From contig MZNV01000973.1 of assembly GCA_002081555.1 (NCBI GenBank), positions 1 to 26,916 on the forward strand: a stretch of 26,916 nt of DNA, in the 5' to 3' direction. The position numbers were made by a program, and so were the translations under genes. Of this stretch, positions 21,001-26,916 are shown piece after piece (the stretch's first letter is position 1; every line of letters starts with the position of its first letter). The stretch comes from Protostelium mycophagum (lineage: Eukaryota; Evosea; Variosea; Protosteliida; Protosteliaceae). The notes under the pieces were generated by a model, which made no database searches, was not told the origin of the DNA, and saw only the letters and a list, made by a program, of their open reading frames with translations.

Positions 21001-23424
21001 GTTTATTGTTGTATTTATCTGCTTTTGGAATTTAAAATTTTTATTTCAATAAAAAATTTATCGGGATATTTATATGTGCAGGGGAGTCAGAAACAATTAT
21101 GGGACGATCAGATCTAGAGTCTGTTATTTATTCTCGAGAATGGTGAAATCGCATAATTCACAGCTGAAGCCCTTCTTACCTTCCATCATGACCGCAATCG
21201 AGGTACGTCATCTCTGATCGACATCATGATGATCTCTTTGATCATGCAGATCTTCTGCCGATCATAAGCGGCAAAAATAATTATTTCCCGAAAATTCACA
21301 AAAAAATTCTAATTTTTTTGTAATAAAAAAATAATTTCGACTCACTACAACCAGCCATTCCTGAGCGTGAACAACACAGCTAACCTCGGGATAACCACCG
21401 AAGACCAGCTCTCTCTATTTGAAGCAGTTGGAACTCTCGTCGGTGCTCATGAAAAGGGCGGGCAAAAGGTTTACATCGAACCCATAATGCATCCAATAAT
21501 ACAATACTTCGAGGCCATTGTGGCGGGAAAATTGTGGGTCTCTGACACACCAGACAAGCCGGTGTACACTTCGGCGATTTTACAGATCTTATCGTTGGCG
21601 GGGTCCCTCAGCAAAGGTGAAATTTCACGGAAAACGGGCTGAAAATTGCCAGGATTTTCCAACCCCGTCGGTCGGGAAGAGTGTGGAATTTACTTCAGAA
21701 AGATTTTAGAAACGGCTTTGGTGCTGCCTTCTCTACTGCCAGCACACGAGGAGATCAGGATCAAGGTTTTATTCTACATGCACAGGTATCTATCACAAAA
21801 CAACGTTGTAGATTTAATTGTGGATGTAGTTGTAATTGTAGTGCATCTTTCATATGATCCAAAAATAACGCACAAGAAGTGAGATATCGCGAGTCACTCT
21901 GCAGAGACATCTTTTTTCTTGTGCTCTGCGCATTGTATATTGTGCTGTTGTACAACATCTGATCCATTGATGACGACGTGTCGACATTACGTAATGATGA
22001 CATGACATGTTGATGTCAACATGACACGATGATGTCACTCACCCCCTCCCAGAATGATCGAGTCCCTCGGTGACGGAGTCTTACAATACGTCATCCCTCT
22101 CATCGAGAACTCCATCCAAAACTGCACACAAAAGGCGTTCTTCGAGTTCATCAGGCTGGTCAATCAGCTCACATCCAAGTTTAAGGACACGATGTTGCCT
22201 GTTGTAGATCAACTGACGCCACAGCTGACGTCACAGTTCTTCAGGTATATGGAGGACCCCAACGGTACCCCATCTACACCGCGGGACAAGTGAGTGAATG
22301 TCAAAATGTGTTTATTCGCTTTGAGGTGCGGCCCTGCCGCAGTGATTGTGTTGAGGCTACCTTTGGTGTTAATGCAACCTGTCTAGTTGTACAATGTCAT
22401 GATGCACCGCTCAGTGTCAAATCTTACATTGCAGTGAGTTCAGCCTTCTACAACTGCAGAAGTAGTTGTAATCTTCATGACGCCAGAGAAATTTTTTTGG
22501 CAGCTTCATGGACACAATGATCATGATGTGCTGATCACATTCTCAGAAATGCACCGATGACAGATGTGGAGAGAGACATTCTAGAAGCCAGAAAACAATA
22601 CTACGGGTACGTAAACAGTCTCCTCACTCACGGAATGTCTTCGGTCTTCAGGTCTCCAGGTGAGTGAATTTTCATCAGAATCTCAGAGGAGAATTGATGA
22701 CGTCATCACAGCAAATGCGTCCTATTTGACGGCAGTATTTCAATGCATACTTCAAGGCTGTAGAGAGTACAGAGACCCACAGGTTAGTTCACGAAATTTC
22801 CACGAAATTTCCGAGGATTTTCCCTGAAGTTTCCAGTCATGTAAGACATGTCTGTCAATTATCAGAAGATTCGCGGAGAACTGGGCGGGTAACGACCCCG
22901 CCACGTCTGTCCCGGGATTTAACAAATTCTTGTATGAAGAATTCGTCCCCACGCTCATCGCAGAACCTCTCAAACCGGAGTTTGACCTTTCAGACGCCGG
23001 AGTTACATTGGTAAGACTGTAAATCATTGCTTTCATTGTGTTTTATTGCGCGGACTCAAATTCCCACTTGCGGTAAGAACACACGTTAGTTAACGCAAAT
23101 GTTAAGCTGTTGCCATGGACTTGACGTGTTGCTATCGGGAATTTGAAACCACTGTGCAATACCAAATATATTTTTGTGCCCAGATCAACATTCACACGAG
23201 CACAGATCATCACAGAAATGGCCGCAGCACAAAAGTCCATATCCGCCCGCTGCGGTGCGGAATTTTCCGCATATTTGGCGTCGGTCTACCTCCCCTCTAT
23301 CGGGTGCAGCAGCCAAGTGGCAACAGAGTACGTCATGAGGCTGGAGGGTTCCACACCAAAGGAGTTTAGAGCTGCTTTTTTGAGTTTCCTGCAGTCATCG
23401 AAAAAGCAGATAAAGAAAACGTAG
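18008..23424 (+). CDS. XPOT: Exportin-T (tRNA exportin), 19 exons, 981 aa
   Basis: Exons: 18008-18059, 18157-18307, 18370-18730, 18842-18913, 18963-19017, 19208-19404, 19534-19614, 19779-19931, 20056-20196, 20476-20701, 20824-20950, 21082-21202, 21355-21616, 21653-21785, 22053-22289, 22547-22659, 22712-22782, 22837-23010, 23206-23424; all phases close. It aligns with human XPOT (962 aa) from end to end: the N-terminus with DGWKFCLEKF, VRFFCLVV, WSNFFSEIL, AVDIFLRI, STWYQIL, SWIDITLIANDRF, the acidic DDDPDFLDGVGK, VTLTYFDTITRYIRY, RVCYLFSRMVKS, and the C-terminal LKPEFDLSDA. XPOT is a karyopherin-beta of HEAT repeats that binds tRNA and Ran-GTP in the nucleus and exports mature tRNA. Odd point: residues encoded at 18576-18606 form a Gly-rich insert bounded by splice-like signals. 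Introns carry many short motifs, including several TGACGTCA. Confidence 0.92.
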
Positions 23425-23731
23425 CGATATTGTGCTCTGGCGACGATTTTGCATTCTTACCGTGTTTGCATTAACGTGTCCTTTAACGTAAAAATGTTAT
23501 TGATAATTACCCCACTTCTGTATTACGTAATATGACGTCACCACAGAAATACACCGAAAATTCTGCGAAAACTTCTTGAGAATTGTAGATTCCACCCCGC
23601 CAGCAAAAGTATCCACATAAAACGGAGGACCAACACAAAGAGGGGTGATGACGTCATGTCTCTTCAGAAGAAGATCCAACTGAGAAGGTGTGACGTCATC
23701 ATAATTAAACCAGTTTATTTATTCCTCTTAT
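23425..23731. promoter_or_regulatory. Tail-to-tail region with three TGACGTCA palindromes
   Basis: TGACGTCA, the full CRE-type bZIP site, occurs at 23533-23540, 23649-23656 and 23691-23698 in this 307-bp gap. The AATAAA-type signals for the minus-strand GPI-type gene lie at 23714-23723 (reverse strand). The region has no coding frame of interest. Whether the palindromes act as binding sites is unknown. Confidence 0.55.
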
Positions 23732-25253
23732 TCAAAACAGAAGAGCTAAAATGGTAATGCCGAGTATAACTGTCAGCCTCTCCGCCCCAGAGACGGGGAT
23801 AACAACTGTGGTTGCAGTGGGTCCCCCAGAGGTGCGAGTGCTAGAGCTCTGACTGGTTGTAGAAGAGGGGGGCGAGGAGTTAGATGATGTGGACGGTGTG
23901 GGAGGAGGGGGTGCTTGGTCACAGTTAACACCAGAGTATCCTGGGTTGCAAACACACGTTCCAATCGTGCCGAGACCATACTGCGGGTTGGGACAATATC
24001 CGTTACTGTTGCAGTCGTATGGACATCCATAACTGTTTGCCACGATGAGCGAGTCCTGAGTGAAGTAAAAGTTCTGGGTGCCGTTCATTGTGAGGTAAGA
24101 GCCGCGAAGAATGGAAGATGGTTGGTTGTTTGACAGAACTCGGGTTACTGCGTTCGAATCTACAATAGAAGCTGGGCCAACGAGGTCCAGATGAGCTCCA
24201 TCATAGTAAACCCAGGTGATGACATTCATCCTCGCTGAAGAGTAGGCTCCTGCAGACGCTCAGAAAGGTCATATCATGGAGCATCATACCGAGTCCTGTG
24301 CTCGCGCTGAAGAATGTACTGTCATATTTAAAGCCATTCCCGGCCCTCACCATGTATCGGATCGCGTCTAATGTGAAGTTGAGTTGAGAGAATCCAGAAT
24401 TGGTTTGGATTGTCATGAGAGAAGGGAATTCGTACTGTTTTTGATCAGATGAGACCTCGATATGATGATGAGACTTCCATATGATGATGAAAATGTGATG
24501 ACTCACTCTCATTATGACGACTAAGTAGAAGTTGTCTTTGTCAGATATTGTACCAATTACGGTGAGGTTGGTAGCAAACAGAGTGATGATGTTGTTGGTG
24601 GTTCCACTCAACTGTCCTTGAAGGAAGAGCAAATCATCTGATTGTCTGTAATAGACATCAACAGCGCCCGAAGCTAACTGGGTGGAGATATTCGTAAAGG
24701 TGAAGGTGTTTAGGTTGAAGATGATCAATTGCCCATAACCTCTTCCCACATTAGCTCCAGAATGGATGTATAAATTGCTTGGGCTGTCTGAGCCAATAAG
24801 GGCCCCATCTAAGGGTACAGTCGATGGATACGATGCGATGTTGAAGGAGGATGGTGAGCCAGAGAGGACATAGACGGTGCTGAGTCCAAAGAGATAGATC
24901 GTATCTACTCCGTTCTTGGTGATGATCCAACCTCCTGTCACATTCTCTGTGCTGGGTATGGAACTGTTTAATCTTCGTATGTCGATTGTATAGTAACGAG
25001 ATGAGGTGATCTGGGCATTGACAGTGTTTTGTGAGTTGTTCTGTCTTGGTAGGTTGTTGAGATCCAGCAGATAGAAGGTGGTGTTTGTGATGGTAGGAAA
25101 AAGGAGGGTGAGGCCACTATTATCATTGTTGATTGCTGTCTGAAAAGTCACTCCAGCAGGTGCAAGGGTGGATATCTGTGCTTGTCCGAGTCGAGTGTCT
25201 TGAGAAGCAGAGAGTGCAATGAGCATAGAGAGGAGGCAGAGGTAGAGGACCAT
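23732..25253 (-). CDS. Secreted EGF-domain protein with probable GPI anchor, 469 aa
   Basis: Exons in coding order: 25253-24507, 24434-24290, 24249-23732; all phases close. An N-terminal signal peptide (MVLYLCLLSMLIALSAS) is followed by about 350 residues of beta-rich, Asn/Ser/Thr-rich sequence with many N-glycosylation sequons, perhaps a propeller (FYLLDLNN, TIYLFGLSTVYVL, GQLIIFNLNTFTF). A six-Cys EGF-like domain is at 373-407 (CPYDC...CVCNPGYSGVNC). Then a Pro/Ser/Thr-rich stalk and a C-terminal hydrophobic tail (RLTVILGITILALLF) with no cytosolic residues, preceded by small residues: a typical GPI-anchor signal. So it is likely a cell-surface adhesion or recognition protein of the amoeba type. 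No orthologue is named. Intron 1 is 72 nt and has no in-frame stop (see findings). Confidence 0.82.
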
Positions 25254-25428
25254 CTCGTTCTTTGGCGTTCCGAAAAATGATTCAGAGGGCGCGAATTTCC
25301 AATGTCGGCATCGTTATGTCAAGATCTCATCGACCATGTCAAAGTTATCGGGTAATGGCTCCAAAAGGCTTAGCCCAATACCTTTGTTGCTTGGTTGCAG
25401 TTCAGTGAAAGATTTCTCGGGTATCTAT
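25254..25428 (-). promoter_or_regulatory. Upstream region of the GPI-type gene
   Basis: This is the presumed promoter side of the minus-strand gene starting at 25253. It includes a TTCGCGCCC stretch (about 25290-25300, reverse strand) similar to E2F sites. No TATA-like element is obvious. Nothing else was seen. Confidence 0.3.
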
Positions 25429-25525
25429 TTGTGTTCCCTATGGTAGGTAAAACAAAATTCACGTTAGTCACCGCAGATCATTCGCGTGATGGAATTGATG
25501 ACAACACCTACCATAGGGAACACAA
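25429..25525. mobile_element. Perfect 20-bp inverted repeat element, 97 bp (MITE-like)
   Basis: TTGTGTTCCCTATGGTAGGT at 25429-25448 is repeated exactly, inverted, at 25506-25525. The 57-bp interior contains CACGTTAGTCACCGCAGATC, which recalls the ACCGCAGAT core of the element at 1170-1289. Perfect arms imply recent activity or selection on a hairpin. It could be a tiny non-autonomous DNA transposon or a structured RNA or terminator. Confidence 0.65.
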
Positions 25526-26521
25526 TGCACACCCCATGAGATAAATAAATATATTCACTCTCTTCAAACACCGAATATTTTCACCAATTTCAATTCTCGC
25601 CTGGCATTGCAGATCCTTCATCTTAAAAGACTCACTCTTGACATCAAGCCATTGAGTAGATGATTCTCTTGTCTATGAGAATATACAAGGCTGATGTGGC
25701 TCTTGTTCACAGTTATCACGCTCATGTTCTTGCCAAATTTGATCCAAATCTAAATTTAAATTCAAATGTAGGGTGGGCAATCACTGTAACATCAAATCGT
25801 GTGGATCCAGATGTAAGAACAAAGGCACATTTCGATGTCATCTCTGAATGTAATACCTGGCCACTGAAGATCCTCGCTCGCCTGAAGTAATGATCATGCC
25901 TGAGGCCAACACAAGAACTTATTCCTCTGCGAATCATGCTCCATTGTCACTGTGAATTTATAGTTTTTTGTGCTGCAGAGCTGCTTGTGCTCTGTTTGTG
26001 TGCAAAGTATCATACAAAATACAAAGTTTTGCACAAACTTGGTCTCTTGGATAAGTAAAAACTTGATGACTGACATGAGTGAACAGGAATGCCTCTGGTC
26101 ATAATGATCAGGTTGCCACAAAGACGATGTTTTTTGGCAGAACAAGGAGTTAAGATCAGGTTGATTGGCTCGTCATCTTTTATGTATGAGGCCAAATGTA
26201 ATTTAATTCACATAATTGAATTCTTGTCTAGACAATTCCTCACCAAATTGAATTTGAGAGATTCAGCAGCAACGGAGAATCTTGTTCCATCAGTACCTTT
26301 CGGCGTTGCTCTTTTGAATTGGCCAGGTCTGAATCTGTGATATTATCCTGTCAATTAAAGCAGAGTATATGCTCTGGTGTGTTGCAGAGAATCCTAATAA
26401 TAATTAGAAGGTCTAATGTATAAAATCACCTACGTTTACTTGCTTGAGAAGAGGTTTTTTTCTTCTCAACTGCTCCTTTCTCAGAAATTTCAGACTCATC
26501 ATCTAGATTACTGATTAAAAG
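25526..26521. other. Repeat-like region with unassigned plus-strand ORFs
   Basis: Open plus-strand frames at 25660-25890 (76 aa, including NLNSNVGWAITVTSNRVDPD) and 26089-26340 (83 aa, including NLVPSVPFGVALLNWPGLNL) are of coding-like composition but match no family I know and lack clear introns joining them. They may be decayed mobile-element or host pseudogene sequence next to the terminal repeat. A small hairpin (GAGAAGA/TCTTCTC) lies near 26442-26464. Confidence 0.3.
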
Positions 26522-26916
26522 TTTTTTTTTATTTAACAAAGAACACCCAGACCACAAGATAGGTTCTGACAAGGGGTGTTCTCTGCCAGTTTAGGCACCG
26601 GTCAGCCTGGTAGTTTAAATGTGGAGGCCATGGATAATGAACTTAGGGAGTCTGTATCCTGTTCTTCTGCAGGAGCGTCCCCTTCAGGGGGCTCTTGGTC
26701 CTTTGCGTTGTTTGCATTACTCGCTCTGTCTCTCTTGCGCCAAATTGGTGCTGCCATGCTTCTCAGGATATAACGGAAATTTCTTGCTCTACTTTCTGAG
26801 CAATAGAAGTTGGGAAAGGTGCATGTCCCAAGTGCCACAATCTATCAATTGTCTCCTGGCAGTGCCTCTATGAGTAGGCTGTGTATAGTTGGATTGCTGA
26901 TCACGTTTTTCTGGAA
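26522..26916 (-). repeat. Retroposon-like repeat, 3' end with poly(A), right copy
   Basis: Read on the minus strand, 26609 to 26526 matches window positions 1-84 almost exactly and ends in a run of nine A (26530-26522). The same AGAACACCC/GGGTGTTCT hairpin is present. Upstream of the shared part, a minus-strand frame of 78 codons (26838-26602) ends at a stop just at the point where the left copy begins; its C-terminal half is acidic and Ser-rich (DAPAEEQDTDSLSSLS). This may be the C-terminus of an element protein. The window ends inside the element. The non-LTR class is inferred from the tail; no reverse transcriptase is visible. Confidence 0.6.

Noticed and set aside
23044-23161. MITE-like element in exportin-T intron 18
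   Set aside because: Only a 10-bp TCAAATTCCC inverted match plus loose flanks; too weak to call, though a TTCTTACCGCA core resembles the element at 1170-1289.
1-26609. A 26.6-kb giant transposon with terminal inverted repeats
   Set aside because: The end repeats carry poly(A) tails pointing inward, which fits retroposon 3' ends, and the genes between are intron-rich housekeeping genes with no integrase, polymerase or capsid set.

Overview
The window is nuclear DNA of a eukaryote with many short GT-AG introns (most about 40-120 nt) and AATAAA signals close to stop codons. The gene set (a CRT-type vacuolar transporter, a CLN5-like enzyme, exportin-T, a REEP-like protein, an EVH1-RhoGEF-MORN protein and a GPI-type EGF protein) suggests a free-living amoebozoan, perhaps a protosteloid amoeba. 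That placement is inference from gene content; no rRNA or other marker is present.

Layout. 1-1640 is a repeat zone: the poly(A) end of a retroposon-like repeat, two copies of a small inverted-repeat element around a broken Ty3/gypsy integrase fragment, and a second MITE-like element. 1779-2081 (+) encodes a small Ser/Arg-rich protein whose paralogue lies at 8324-8629 (+). Between them, 2526-7592 (+) is a 25-exon gene for a 1,076-residue protein with EVH1, proline-rich, RhoGEF (DH), PH and about 17 MORN repeats. 8736-9770 (+) is a five-exon short-chain dehydrogenase close to CBR4/FabG. Three minus-strand genes follow head to tail: REEP-like (14663-15889, with a perfect 557-bp tandem duplication of its 5' part up to 16544), CRT-like transporter (11975-14538) and CLN5-like (10273-11753). 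A tRNA-Gln(TTG) is at 16868-16938 (-), then an unassigned ORF ending at 17648 (+). 18008-23424 (+) is a 19-exon exportin-T gene, which meets tail to tail a three-exon GPI-type EGF protein gene (23732-25253, -). 25429-25525 is a perfect inverted-repeat element, and the right edge carries the same retroposon-like end as the left edge, in the opposite direction.

The exon models were built by hand. In every model all splice phases close and the total length is a multiple of three (1,076, 249, 320, 406, 236, 981 and 469 residues). Functions are by family resemblance recalled from knowledge; no search was run.

How the genes relate. CLN5-like and CRT-like proteins would both act at the lysosome/vacuole, and the REEP-like protein shapes ER tubules; the three are co-oriented with gaps of only 125-222 bp. 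The RhoGEF protein would link Rho/Rac signalling to actin (EVH1) and membrane (PH, MORN). Exportin-T and the tRNA gene are both in tRNA biology, probably by chance. The non-coding DNA is full of short recurring motifs (CGTTGTAGAT, TTTGGCGGGAAA, TGCGGC-N3-GCCGCA, TGACGTCA), which are the most unusual feature not explained by the genes.
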